Origin: Pseudomonadota bacterium
Lineage (GTDB): Bacteria; Pseudomonadota; Gammaproteobacteria; Burkholderiales; Burkholderiaceae
NCBI GenBank assembly: GCA_021783435.1
Contig: JAJXUC010000094.1
Coordinates: 1-14,091 of the forward strand
DNA: 14,091 bases
Direction of reading: 5' to 3'
Positions 7,595 through 14,091 of this stretch are shown piece by piece. Every line of letters starts with the position of its first letter. The stretch's first letter is position 1. The notes beneath the pieces are model-generated. The model did no database searches, was not told the origin of the DNA, and worked only from the letters and a program-made list of their open reading frames with translations. The position numbers were made by a program, and so were the translations under genes.

Positions 7595-7622
7595 AAAACG
7601 CCGGTCGATCGACCGGCGTTTT
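7595..7622. terminator. Bidirectional intrinsic terminator between ftsH and the prolyl isomerase gene
   Basis: A perfect 28-bp palindrome whose GC core reads CGCCGGTC/GACCGGCG around a central GATC, flanked by A's on the left (seven in a row from 7592) and four T's on the right. The minus-strand transcript has the longer U-run, the plus-strand transcript the shorter. It lies 12 bases after the ftsH stop and 20 bases before the convergent gene's stop, so it serves both. Confidence 0.9.
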
Positions 7623-7642
7623 CAAGGCAAGGATGCGCTGTC

Positions 7643-8437
7643 TTACTGCGTGACCTTGGCTTGCGCGAGCAATTCCTGCTGATATTTTTGCACTGCTTCA
7701 CGCTGCAGTTCCTGCATGATCTGCGGCTTGAGTTGCTCCATGGTCGGCGGCTTGGCCGGGCGGGTCTTGTCCAGCTTGATGATGTGCCAGCCGAACTGGG
7801 TCTGCACCGGGGTGGTGGTGTACTCGCCCGGCTTGAGCTTGGTCAGCGCGGCGGCGAACGGCTCAACGTAGTTGCCGGGAGTGGACCAACCCAGGTCCCC
7901 GCCCTTGACGGCCGAGGCTGCATCCTTCGAATATTTCTTGGCCATCGCGCTGAACTTGGCGCCCTTTTTCAACTGCGCGATGATGTCATCGGCTTCCTTC
8001 TCGGTCGGCACCAGGATGTGCTGGGCTTCGTACTCGGTGGTGCCGAAGCTCTTGGCGAACTGGTCGTACTTGGCCTTGACCTGCGCGTCGGTGATCGGAT
8101 GTTTTTTCAGGTAGTCCTGAAACAGCGTGCGAATCAGAATGTTCTGACGGCCGACCTGGATTTCTTCCTGCACGTCCTTCTGATTCTGCAGACCTTGTTT
8201 TTCCGCCTCCTGCACGACGACTTCACGCAGGATCAGCTCTTTCTTGATCTGGTCCTTGAGTTGAGGCGTCACGGGCTGGCCAGACTGCTTGGCCATGTTC
8301 TCGGCAACGACGTTGACCATGCTCTCGGGGATGGCCTTGCCGTTGACGGTCGCTGCGGTCTGGGCGAAAGCTGCGGGGGACAGCAGCGCAAGTGCCAAAG
8401 CGGCTGGCAGAAGTTGTTTGATCAGGGGTTTTTGCAT
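7643..8437 (-). CDS. Periplasmic parvulin-type peptidyl-prolyl cis-trans isomerase
   Basis: A 264-residue secreted foldase. Residues 1-25 form a signal peptide with a hydrophobic core and an AFA cleavage site before Gln26. Residues about 30-125 are a helical, charged N-terminal chaperone-like region, and residues about 136-224 are a parvulin domain: EAQHILVPTEKEA, the GGDLGW block at 179-184, and QFGWHIIKL near its end. A short helical tail follows. The layout matches the PpiC/SurA-like periplasmic isomerases of betaproteobacteria, with one parvulin domain where SurA has two. There is no lipobox Cys, so it is soluble or peripherally bound. It is the last gene of the minus-strand block, 57 bp after bolA, and ends at the shared terminator. 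Confidence 0.92.
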   Translation of the reverse strand: MQKPLIKQLLPAALALALLSPAAFAQTAATVNGKAIPESMVNVVAENMAKQSGQPVTPQLKDQIKKELILREVVVQEAEKQGLQNQKDVQEEIQVGRQNILIRTLFQDYLKKHPITDAQVKAKYDQFAKSFGTTEYEAQHILVPTEKEADDIIAQLKKGAKFSAMAKKYSKDAASAVKGGDLGWSTPGNYVEPFAAALTKLKPGEYTTTPVQTQFGWHIIKLDKTRPAKPPTMEQLKPQIMQELQREAVQKYQQELLAQAKVTQ

Positions 8438-8494
8438 GACTCAATGGGGATGGGTTCGAGAACGCAGGCCGTAAGGTCCACGAGGGCTTGCGAC

Positions 8495-8791
8495 CTAGGG
8501 TTGGGCCGGCTTGGGTAAGTCGCCCGGGGCGTGCAGGTCGAGCACGAGGGCATGAATGTCGTGCGCCAGCATCGCAGCCAGGGCATCATACACGAGCCTA
8601 TGGCGCGCAAGTCTTGACTTTCCGCTGAATGCGTGGCTGACCATGCGCACGCGAAAATGGCTGCCCCGGGCGTCGAATCCGCCATGCCCTGCGTGGCTGG
8701 CGGATTCGTCGATGACCTGCAGTTGCTCGGGATCGAAGACCAGACGCAAGGTCTGCTCGATACGCTCGGCACGGTGCGTCAGGCCTTGCAT
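8495..8791 (-). CDS. bolA: BolA family protein
   Basis: A 98-residue cytoplasmic protein with the BolA fold signature: LQVIDESASHAGH (24-36), then HFRVRMVSHAF-x-GKSRLARHRLVYDALA (45-72). BolA proteins pair with monothiol glutaredoxins to handle [2Fe-2S] clusters and affect morphology and stress response. His45 and His64 are the likely conserved cluster-side histidines. No glutaredoxin gene is in the window. The start ATG shares one base with the yciB stop (TGATG), giving translational coupling; longer in-frame extensions lie inside yciB and are rejected. The tail DLPKPAQP is Pro-rich and likely flexible. Confidence 0.92.
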   Translation of the reverse strand: MQGLTHRAERIEQTLRLVFDPEQLQVIDESASHAGHGGFDARGSHFRVRMVSHAFSGKSRLARHRLVYDALAAMLAHDIHALVLDLHAPGDLPKPAQP

Positions 8792-9327
8792 CAGGCGTTT
8801 TTTTGCGGCAGGTAGCGGGCGATCATCAGGGACTGGATGATGGCGAACACCAGCGTCAGGCCCAGGCTGCCGAAGAGCTTGAAATCCACCCAGATGGCCG
8901 TGGAATAGTGGTAGGCCACCCAGATGTTGACGATGCCCATGACCGCGAAATAGGCGGCCCAGGACCAGTTCAGCCGCGTCCACGCCACGGCGGGCAAATC
9001 CATCTGCGTGCCCAGCAACTGGCGGATGAAGTTCCTGCGGAACAGCACCTGCCCGCCCAGCAGGACGACGGCGAACACCCAGTACAGCACCGTGGGCTTC
9101 CATTTGATGAAGGTATCGTTGTGCAGCAGCAGTGTGGCACCGCCGAACAGCACGACGATGACGAGGCTGACCCAGAGCATGGGCTCGACCTTGCGGCCCT
9201 TGAACCACACCCAGCCGATTTGGCCGAAGGTGGCGAGGATGGCCACGGCAGTGGCCACATAAATGCCGCCGAACTTGAAGGCGGCGAAAAACAGGATGAT
9301 GGGAAAGAAGTCGAACAGGAGTTTCAT
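8791..9327 (-). CDS. yciB: Inner membrane protein YciB (septation protein A family)
   Basis: A 178-residue, about five-helix inner-membrane protein, nearly the length of E. coli YciB (179). It opens MKLLFDFFPIILFFAAFK, the family's typical N-terminus, and carries the late block LNWSWAAYFAVMGIVNIWVA and WVDFKLFGSLGLT. YciB takes part in envelope and cell-elongation/septation functions. Two starts are possible: ATG 9327 (family-typical, used here) and ATG 9336, three codons earlier, which overlaps the msrB stop as TAATG. The AAGGA upstream is too close to 9336 but about 11 bases from 9327. Its stop overlaps the bolA start. Confidence 0.93.
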   Translation of the reverse strand: MKLLFDFFPIILFFAAFKFGGIYVATAVAILATFGQIGWVWFKGRKVEPMLWVSLVIVVLFGGATLLLHNDTFIKWKPTVLYWVFAVVLLGGQVLFRRNFIRQLLGTQMDLPAVAWTRLNWSWAAYFAVMGIVNIWVAYHYSTAIWVDFKLFGSLGLTLVFAIIQSLMIARYLPQKNA

Positions 9328-9335
9328 GCCTGTCA

Positions 9336-9767
9336 TTATCCTTGTTCGCCGGCTCGTTCGGCGTGCTGGCCGGGAGCGAAATCGAGCGCAGCCGAGTTGA
9401 TGCAGTAGCGCAGGCCGTTCAGTCCGGGGCCATCGTCGAACACATGGCCGAGGTGGGCATGGCACTGGGCGCAGCGCACTTCGGTGCGCACCATGCCATG
9501 GCTGTTGTCTTTCACTTCCTCGATGGACCGCCCCCAGGCTGGCTCTGTGAAGCTGGGCCACCCGGTACCGGAGTCGAATTTGGTGCTGGAGTCGAACAGT
9601 ACCGCGCTGCAGCAGATGCAGCGGTAGCTTCCATCGGCATGGTGGTCCCAGTACTGCCCGGTGAACGGTGCTTCGGTGGCGCTGCAGCGGGTCACCCGGT
9701 ATTGCTCGGGTGTGAGGCGCAGGCGGTATTCGGCGTCGGCTTTGTCGTCGGGTCGGGTGGGGGACAT
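9336..9767 (-). CDS. msrB: Peptide methionine-(R)-S-oxide reductase MsrB
   Basis: A 143-residue cytoplasmic enzyme that reduces methionine-R-sulfoxide in damaged proteins. The structural zinc ligands are Cys50 and Cys53 (YRCICC) and Cys99 and Cys102 ([13 protein letters not shown]). The catalytic Cys122 is in [19 protein letters not shown] is the family's conserved substrate block. Cys28 ([12 protein letters not shown]) is placed where some MsrBs have the resolving cysteine, so a Cys28-Cys122 disulfide recycled by thioredoxin is plausible (inference). ATG 9767 has a GGAGA site seven bases upstream on the minus strand. It is followed directly by yciB and preceded by selO, fitting a protein-oxidation repair block. 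No signal peptide is visible. Confidence 0.95.
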   Translation of the reverse strand: MSPTRPDDKADAEYRLRLTPEQYRVTRCSATEAPFTGQYWDHHADGSYRCICCSAVLFDSSTKFDSGTGWPSFTEPAWGRSIEEVKDNSHGMVRTEVRCAQCHAHLGHVFDDGPGLNGLRYCINSAALDFAPGQHAERAGEQG

Positions 9768-9855
9768 GAGGCAATCTCCGTTCACAAGAGAGAGGAGGTG
9801 GGGGCGAGGGGTTGAGGCTTGGCAGGGGCGATCTTGCCGTGGTGGCCGAGCTTGT
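9768..9855 (-). other. Gap between selO and msrB with pyrimidine-rich leader
   Basis: The 88-bp gap holds no gene. The minus-strand transcript has a C/U-rich run (about 9786-9817) that includes CCTCCT, an anti-Shine-Dalgarno-like sequence, some 30 bases before the msrB start. CTCC there could pair with the msrB GGAG, a four-base stem only. No terminator is seen, so read-through from selO is likely. Confidence 0.3.
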
Positions 9856-11382
9856 TCAAGACGAGCACGACAGGGCCGGTGCTTCGGCATCCTGCGGCGG
9901 GGCGGCGGCGTATGCCGCATGCTCAGGCTGCTGAGCATAGGGATGCCGCAGCACGGCCATCAGTTCCCGAGCGGCGGAAAAATCGCCGGCCTCGGCTTGG
10001 GCAATGGCGTGTTGCGCCAGGTGGTGGCGCAGCACGAAGCGCGGATTCACAAGATCCATCGCCAGCTTGCGTTCAGCGTCCGCATGGCCCTGCTGCCGCA
10101 AGCGTTGGCGGTAGTCGGCAACCCAGGCCTGGAACTGTTGCGGGCGGGTGGTGAACAAGCTTTGCAACGCTTCGGGAATCGGGCTGTCGGAGTCGGAGGG
10201 CAGCGAACCGAGCCGGCGAAAACTCAGGGTCCAGTCGGCCTGGTTCTCGGCCATGGCCGCAAGCCAGGCATCGACCAGGTCATCGTCGCCGCCTTGCGGT
10301 GCACCCAGGCCCAGTTTGTTCTGCAACTGGGAACGCATGGCTTGCGAGAACTGCGGCTCGAAGGCTGCTACGGCGTCCATGGCGTCTTGGGGGTTGCCGA
10401 GCAGCGGCAGCATCGCCTGGGCCAGCGCCAGCAGATTCCAGCGCGCAATGGCCGGCTGCCGGCCCCAGGCATAGCGACCGGCGCGATCGGTGGTGTTGGG
10501 TGTGTGTGCCGGATCGAACCCGTCCATGAAGGCGAATGGACCGTAGTCCAGCGTCCAACCCAGCATCGACATATTGTCAGTATTCATCACCCCGTGGATG
10601 AAGCCCACGCATTGCCATTGCGCCATGAGCCGTGCGGTGCGCGCCACGACGCCCTGCAGCAGTGCCAGCGCAGGGTTGGCGGCATCGGCGCAGGCGGGGT
10701 CGATGCGCGCAATGGTCCAGTCAACCAGGCGGCGCAGCGCCGCATGCTGGCCGCTGTAGCTGAAATGCTCGAAATGGCCGAACCGAATGAAACTCGGCGC
10801 CAGGCGCGTGACGACCGCTGCGGTTTCCATGCGCTCGCGTGCCACCGGCAAGCTGGAAGTGACGAGGCAGAGCGCGCGCGTGGTGGGTATGCCGAGATGC
10901 CACATGGCTTCGCTGCAGAGGAATTCGCGGATGGAGGAGCGCAACACCGCACGCCCATCGCCCTGGCGGGAGTAGGGTGTGCGTCCAGCACCCTTGAGTT
11001 GCACCTCCCAGCGCGCGTAGCCACAGTTCTGCGTGGCATCCGGCGCGGCGAGTTCGCCCAAAAGGTGGGCGCGGCCGTCACCGAGTTGCCCGGCCCAATT
11101 GCCGAACTGGTGGCCGGAGTAGACGGTGCTGATCGGTTCGCAACCGGCTGGCAATGTGGTACCGCTGAACAATTCCGCCCAGGACTGCAGTGCTTCAGGG
11201 TCCGTCGATTCCAGATGCAGACCCAGCAGGCGCGAGGCATCTTCGCTCACCAAACTCAAGCGCGGCGCAGGCAGGCCGAATGGCCGAACGGCACTGAAGA
11301 ATTCGCTCCCCAGGCTGCTATAGGGCTGGTCGAAGCCGAAATCGGCCCTGTTTGGCGTCGTCGCTGGCGAACAAGTCTTCAT
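9856..11382 (-). CDS. selO: Protein adenylyltransferase SelO (YdiU/UPF0061 family)
   Basis: A 508-residue pseudokinase-fold enzyme that transfers AMP from ATP to Ser/Thr/Tyr of proteins, many of them redox proteins. Visible blocks: [21 protein letters not shown] (85-105, within which the SGHQFG and GDGRA motifs are key), [12 protein letters not shown] (128-139) for nucleotide binding, [10 protein letters not shown] (261-270) for catalysis and DYGPFAFMD (279-287) for metal binding. RHPYAQQPE (479-487) is also typical. The C-terminus is SCSS; Cys506 matches the position of selenocysteine in eukaryotic SelO. ATG 11382 (MKTC) fits the family's length; the upstream in-frame extension is unlike SelO. 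A GAGG lies about 11 bases before the start. It is first in the minus-strand block, upstream of msrB, which suits a shared oxidative-stress role. Confidence 0.95.
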   Translation of the reverse strand: MKTCSPATTPNRADFGFDQPYSSLGSEFFSAVRPFGLPAPRLSLVSEDASRLLGLHLESTDPEALQSWAELFSGTTLPAGCEPISTVYSGHQFGNWAGQLGDGRAHLLGELAAPDATQNCGYARWEVQLKGAGRTPYSRQGDGRAVLRSSIREFLCSEAMWHLGIPTTRALCLVTSSLPVARERMETAAVVTRLAPSFIRFGHFEHFSYSGQHAALRRLVDWTIARIDPACADAANPALALLQGVVARTARLMAQWQCVGFIHGVMNTDNMSMLGWTLDYGPFAFMDGFDPAHTPNTTDRAGRYAWGRQPAIARWNLLALAQAMLPLLGNPQDAMDAVAAFEPQFSQAMRSQLQNKLGLGAPQGGDDDLVDAWLAAMAENQADWTLSFRRLGSLPSDSDSPIPEALQSLFTTRPQQFQAWVADYRQRLRQQGHADAERKLAMDLVNPRFVLRHHLAQHAIAQAEAGDFSAARELMAVLRHPYAQQPEHAAYAAAPPQDAEAPALSCSS

Positions 11383-11649
11383 CACGAGATTGTCCTCGAG
11401 AGCGAAACCCCTGCCACGATTGTGTCTGCGTGTGCGCAGCGTGGCACGCTCGGGGCGATGGGGAATAGGGCCCCGCGCTGCTGGCCCGATGAGGCCGATC
11501 GTGCCATGCAGTGGAGGATGGCCGAATGAAGCATTTTGAAACATCGACAACAGGTCGTCGACGAAACTCAGGGTTTTCCCGTGGGGAAAGCGCTTGAGCC
11601 GCCTGCATGCATGGCAGCAGAATGTCGCCTGCCAAACCAACAAACTCCA
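11383..11649. promoter_or_regulatory. Divergent intergenic region between selO and the ABC transporter genes
   Basis: 267 bp with no convincing gene on either strand; it must hold promoters for both directions. On the plus side TTGAAA at 11536-11541 resembles a -35 box but no good -10 follows. Near selO there is a nested inverted repeat (separate entry). TGCATGCA, an 8-bp palindrome, lies near 11603-11610. No clear Shine-Dalgarno precedes the livG start. Confidence 0.4.
11412..11446 (-). repeat. Nested inverted repeat in the selO leader
   Basis: TGCCACG (11412-11418) pairs with CGTGGCA (11440-11446). Inside it, CTGCG (11426-11430) pairs with CGCAG (11435-11439) around TGTG. Stacked together they make a 12-bp stem with a seven-base bulge, 30-65 bases upstream of the selO start. 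It could be an RNA leader structure or an operator; no T-run follows on the selO strand. Confidence 0.35.
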
Positions 11650-12417
11650 ATGTCGAACACGTCAATATTGCGGGCCCAGGGGCTCAGCAAGCAGTTTTCC
11701 GGTTTCGCCGCAGTGCAAAATGTCGATCTGAAAATCGAAGAGGGATCGATTCATGCACTGGTCGGCCCGAACGGCGCCGGAAAAACAACCTGCTTCAATT
11801 TGCTCAGTAAATTTCTCCAGCCCAGCGCGGGCGACATTTATTTTCGTGGGCAGAACATTACAAGAATGTCTCCGGCTCATGTAGCCAGTCTGGGCATGGT
11901 GCGCTCGTTTCAAATCAGCGCCACATTTGCGCATATGAGTGTGTTGGAAAATGTACGCGTCGCCTTGCAGCGCAGTACGGGGTTGGCGCATCAGTTCTGG
12001 TTGCCCAAACGCACCTTACGCAAGCTGGATGATCAAGCCATGAGCTTTCTGGATCTCGTCGGTTTGTCCGCCGAGGCAGAGCAACTGGCCACGAACCTAC
12101 CCTACGGCCACAAGCGCGCGCTCGAACTGGCCACCACCTTGGCGATGAATCCGCAACTCCTGCTGCTCGACGAGCCCACCCAGGGCCTGGGCCATGAGGA
12201 CGTGGTGCAAGTCACCGAGCTCATTCGCCGCGTCGCCAAGGGCCGCACGGTGCTGATGGTCGAGCACAACATGTCGGTCATCTCCCGCATTTGCGATCGT
12301 GTCACGGTGATGCAGCGCGGCCAGATCCTGGCCGAGGGGCGTTATGCCGAGGTGTCGCGCAACCCCGAGGTGATTGCTGCCTACATGGGCGACGAAGCCG
12401 AGGAGATGGAGACATGA
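11650..12417 (+). CDS. livG: ABC transporter ATP-binding protein, LivG type
   Basis: A 255-residue cytoplasmic ATPase of a branched-chain-amino-acid/amide-type importer. Walker A is GPNGAGKT (39-46), Q-loop Gln88 (RSFQIS), signature LPYGHKR (150-156), Walker B LLLLDEP (170-176) and H-loop His206 (VEHN). The signature lacks the usual SGGQ form; LPYG/LSYG variants are normal for LivG. The insert after the Q-loop (ALQRSTGLAHQFWLP...) is LivG-like. The start ATG 11650 gives the usual short lead before the first strand, but no Shine-Dalgarno is seen before it; an in-frame ATG at 11611 is no better. The stop overlaps the next ATPase gene (ATGA). The 5' third is lower in GC than the flanking genes. 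The substrate is not certain from an ATPase alone. Confidence 0.9.
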   Translation: MSNTSILRAQGLSKQFSGFAAVQNVDLKIEEGSIHALVGPNGAGKTTCFNLLSKFLQPSAGDIYFRGQNITRMSPAHVASLGMVRSFQISATFAHMSVLENVRVALQRSTGLAHQFWLPKRTLRKLDDQAMSFLDLVGLSAEAEQLATNLPYGHKRALELATTLAMNPQLLLLDEPTQGLGHEDVVQVTELIRRVAKGRTVLMVEHNMSVISRICDRVTVMQRGQILAEGRYAEVSRNPEVIAAYMGDEAEEMET

Positions 12418-13199
12418 CCGTGCCTGACGTGTTGTTGGCGCCCTCCGATTCGGTTCACGTACCGGATACGGACGCCGCGCTGCAAGGTGCCGCGAATGCG
12501 GCCCTGCGCATCGACAAGTTGCACGCCTGGTACGGTGAGTCGCACGTGCTGCACGGCGTGAACCTCCACGTCCAGCCCGGCGAGACGGTCTGCCTGCTGG
12601 GCCGAAACGGGGCCGGGCGGACCACCACGCTGCGCGCCATCATGGGGCTGACGAGCACGCGTACCGGTAGCATTCGCGTGTTCGGACAGGAGGTCATCGG
12701 CGTACAGCGCCACCGTGTCGCGCCGCTCGGCGTGGGCTACTGCCCGGAAGAACGTGGTATTTTCGCCAGCCTCAGCGCGCACGAAAATTTTTTACTTCCC
12801 CCTGAATTGAAAACCGGGTTTCCCGGGCTCAGCGAAGAGGAGATCTATGTTTTGTTTCCGAATTTGCGGGAACGAGCCAAAAGCCCTGGAACACGCCTCT
12901 CCGGCGGCGAGCAACAAATGCTCGCGGTGGCACGCATTTTGCGCACCGGCGCGCGCTTGTTGCTGTTGGATGAAATTTCCGAAGGCCTGGCTCCTGTGAT
13001 CGTGCAGGCCCTTGGCCGGGCGATGAATACACTGAAGAACAAAGGTTTTTCAATTCTGCTCGTCGAACAGAATTTTCGATTTTCTGCGAATTTGGCCGAC
13101 CGATTTTATGTCATGGAGGGCGGCCAAATCGTTCTGGAAATAGCGCGAGTTGATTTAGAAAAAAATCGCGCGATACTCAAAGGTTTACTCGGTATCTGA
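12414..13199 (+). CDS. livF: ABC transporter ATP-binding protein, LivF type, with Arg in Walker A
   Basis: A 261-residue ATPase, partner of the preceding LivG-like protein. The first 30 residues are a non-conserved leader; the ATPase starts at about residue 31 (LRIDKLHAWYG). Walker A reads GRNGAGRT (63-70): the catalytic Lys is Arg69. Signature LSGGEQQ (162-168) is intact. Walker B is LLLLDEI (182-188), with Ile where most have Pro, followed by SEGLAP. The switch position is Gln219 (VEQN), as is normal in LivF. ATG 12414 overlaps the livG stop and follows a purine-rich GAGGAGATGGAG. Internal ATGs would cut off the first strand or are unneeded. The 3' third is AT-richer than neighbours. The paired genes imply a heterodimeric ATPase, with the LivG site probably carrying normal hydrolysis. 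Confidence 0.9.
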   Translation: MTVPDVLLAPSDSVHVPDTDAALQGAANAALRIDKLHAWYGESHVLHGVNLHVQPGETVCLLGRNGAGRTTTLRAIMGLTSTRTGSIRVFGQEVIGVQRHRVAPLGVGYCPEERGIFASLSAHENFLLPPELKTGFPGLSEEEIYVLFPNLRERAKSPGTRLSGGEQQMLAVARILRTGARLLLLDEISEGLAPVIVQALGRAMNTLKNKGFSILLVEQNFRFSANLADRFYVMEGGQIVLEIARVDLEKNRAILKGLLGI

Positions 13200-13223
13200 A
13201 TCGTGTCAAACCATCCATCCATT

Positions 13224-13229
13224 AGGAGA
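13224..13229 (+). promoter_or_regulatory. Shine-Dalgarno of the substrate-binding protein gene
   Basis: AGGAGA, five bases before ATG 13235. It is much stronger than the ribosome sites of the two ATPase genes, which fits the higher amount of binding protein usually needed. Confidence 0.7.
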
Positions 13230-13234
13230 CTTGC

Positions 13235-14091
13235 ATGAAATTGAACAAACTGGCTTTGGCACTCGCCCTGGCTCTGGGTACGGCATCGATGGCCCAGGCG
13301 GAACCGCCGGTGAAAATCGGCTTCATCACCGACTTGTCCGGCGTCTATTCCGCCGTTGACGGTCCCGGCGGCGTCGCTGCGATCAAGATGGCCATCCAGG
13401 ACTTTGGCGGTTCGGTTCTCGGCCGCAAGATCGAACTCACCAGCTTCGATCACCAGAACAAGGCCGACCTGGCCGCCGGCAAGGCGAAGGAGTATTTGTC
13501 GCAGGACGGCGTCGACATGTTGATCGGCGGCACCAACAGCGCCACAGCGCTGGCGATGGAGCCCATTGCCGCACAGTACAAAAAGCCGTTCTTCGTGGTG
13601 GGTGCGGGGGCGTCGACCATCGTCGGCAAGCAATGCACCCCTTATACGGTGATGTATGCCTACAACACCACGGCTCTGGCACGCGGCACGGCCAGCGCCG
13701 TGATCAGGCATGGTGGCAAGAGCTGGTATTTCCTCACGGCTGATTACGCTTTCGGCAAGTCGCTCGAGAGCGAAGCGGCCAAGGTGGTCGAGGCCGATGG
13801 CGGCAAGGTCGTGGGTCAGGTCTATGCCCCGCTGGGCGCATCCGACTTCTCCTCCTATCTGCTGCAGGCGCAGGCCTCCAAGGCGCAGGTGCTCGGCTTG
13901 GCCAATGCAGGTGGTGACGCCGACAACTCGATCAAGCAGGCCAACCAGTTCGGCGTGACCAAGACCATGAAGCTGGCTGGTCTGCTGCTGTTCATCACCG
14001 ACATCCACGCCGTTGGTCTGCCGGCCGCGCAAGGCCTTTACCTCACCACGCCGTGGTACTGGAACCAGAACGCGCAGTCGCGGGCCTGGGC
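13235..14091 (+). CDS. Periplasmic substrate-binding protein of the Liv-type ABC importer (3' end outside window)
   Basis: The frame is open to the window end, giving 285 residues of a protein that usually has about 400. Residues 1-22 are a signal peptide with an AQA cleavage site before Glu23. The mature part begins VKIGFITDLSGVYS, the typical first strand and ligand loop of family 1/6 periplasmic binding proteins (LivK/AmiC fold). MLIGGTNSATALAMEP and FFVVGAGAS follow, and the ligand-side YAFGKSLE block comes later. No lipobox is seen, so the protein is soluble. It lies 35 bp after the livF-like gene with a strong AGGAG. Ligands in this family include branched-chain amino acids, amides, urea and aromatic acids; which one applies cannot be told here. 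Confidence 0.92.
   Translation, partial: MKLNKLALALALALGTASMAQAEPPVKIGFITDLSGVYSAVDGPGGVAAIKMAIQDFGGSVLGRKIELTSFDHQNKADLAAGKAKEYLSQDGVDMLIGGTNSATALAMEPIAAQYKKPFFVVGAGASTIVGKQCTPYTVMYAYNTTALARGTASAVIRHGGKSWYFLTADYAFGKSLESEAAKVVEADGGKVVGQVYAPLGASDFSSYLLQAQASKAQVLGLANAGGDADNSIKQANQFGVTKTMKLAGLLLFITDIHAVGLPAAQGLYLTTPWYWNQNAQSRAW

Noticed and set aside
9661..11529. A 622-codon plus-strand open frame running through the whole of selO and part of msrB
   Set aside because: It lies opposite recognisable SelO and MsrB, its product is low-complexity Gly/Arg/Ala/Gln/His without any family motif, and long antisense frames are common in GC-rich DNA.
11383..11643. N-terminal extension of SelO to an upstream in-frame start at 11643
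   Set aside because: The extra residues do not resemble SelO, and the family-typical length is reached from ATG 11382.
13052..13074. Perfect 7-bp inverted repeat AATTCTG/CAGAATT inside livF
   Set aside because: It lies within coding sequence for the normal VEQN region and has no T-run at the right place; probably chance.
1..14091. Search for tRNA genes, CRISPR repeats, insertion-sequence ends or phage genes
   Set aside because: No cloverleaf, regularly spaced repeats, transposase or integrase motifs were recognised; the densely packed housekeeping and respiratory genes leave little room.

Overview
The window comes from a GC-rich proteobacterium. The gene set (FdxA-type ferredoxin, a selO-msrB-yciB-bolA-ppiC block, Liv-type ABC genes) and the codon use fit a betaproteobacterium of the order Burkholderiales, possibly a Thiomonas-like chemolithotroph. 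That placement is an inference from gene content; there is no rRNA or other phylogenetic marker in the window. I see no tRNA, rRNA, CRISPR array, insertion sequence or integrase, and the window reads as ordinary chromosome.

Left part (1-5517, all plus strand): the 3' end of an NnrS-type membrane protein (a family tied to nitric-oxide stress), a 7Fe ferredoxin (fdxA) and a four-helix DUF2214-like membrane protein. A 257-bp gap follows, the most AT-rich stretch of this part, with dyads and a CRP/FNR-family-like site. It leads into a compact five-gene operon for a B-family (ba3-type) cytochrome c oxidase: a short one-helix subunit (IIa-like), the CuA subunit II, the catalytic subunit I, a SCO copper chaperone and a divergent CtaG-like membrane protein. 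The neighbouring genes of this operon overlap or lie 4-9 bases apart.

Middle (5518-7622): an FtsH-type membrane AAA+ metalloprotease lies 100 bp downstream of the oxidase genes on the same strand. It ends at a perfect 28-bp palindromic terminator shared with the convergent gene.

Minus-strand block (7643-11382, read right to left): selO (protein AMPylase), msrB (methionine sulfoxide reductase B), yciB (inner-membrane protein), bolA and a periplasmic parvulin-type prolyl isomerase. It looks like one operon for protein repair, folding and envelope maintenance, and several genes overlap or nearly touch.

Right part (11650 to the window end, plus strand): two Liv-type ABC ATPases (livG-like, livF-like) and the start of a periplasmic amide/branched-chain-amino-acid type substrate-binding protein. 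The permeases are not in the window and may lie downstream. The livF-like ATPase has Arg in place of the Walker A Lys.

I found no clearly new system. The best leads are the CtaG-like protein without the family's histidines, the LivF-like Walker A change, the oxidase promoter region, and the FtsH copy next to the oxidase operon.
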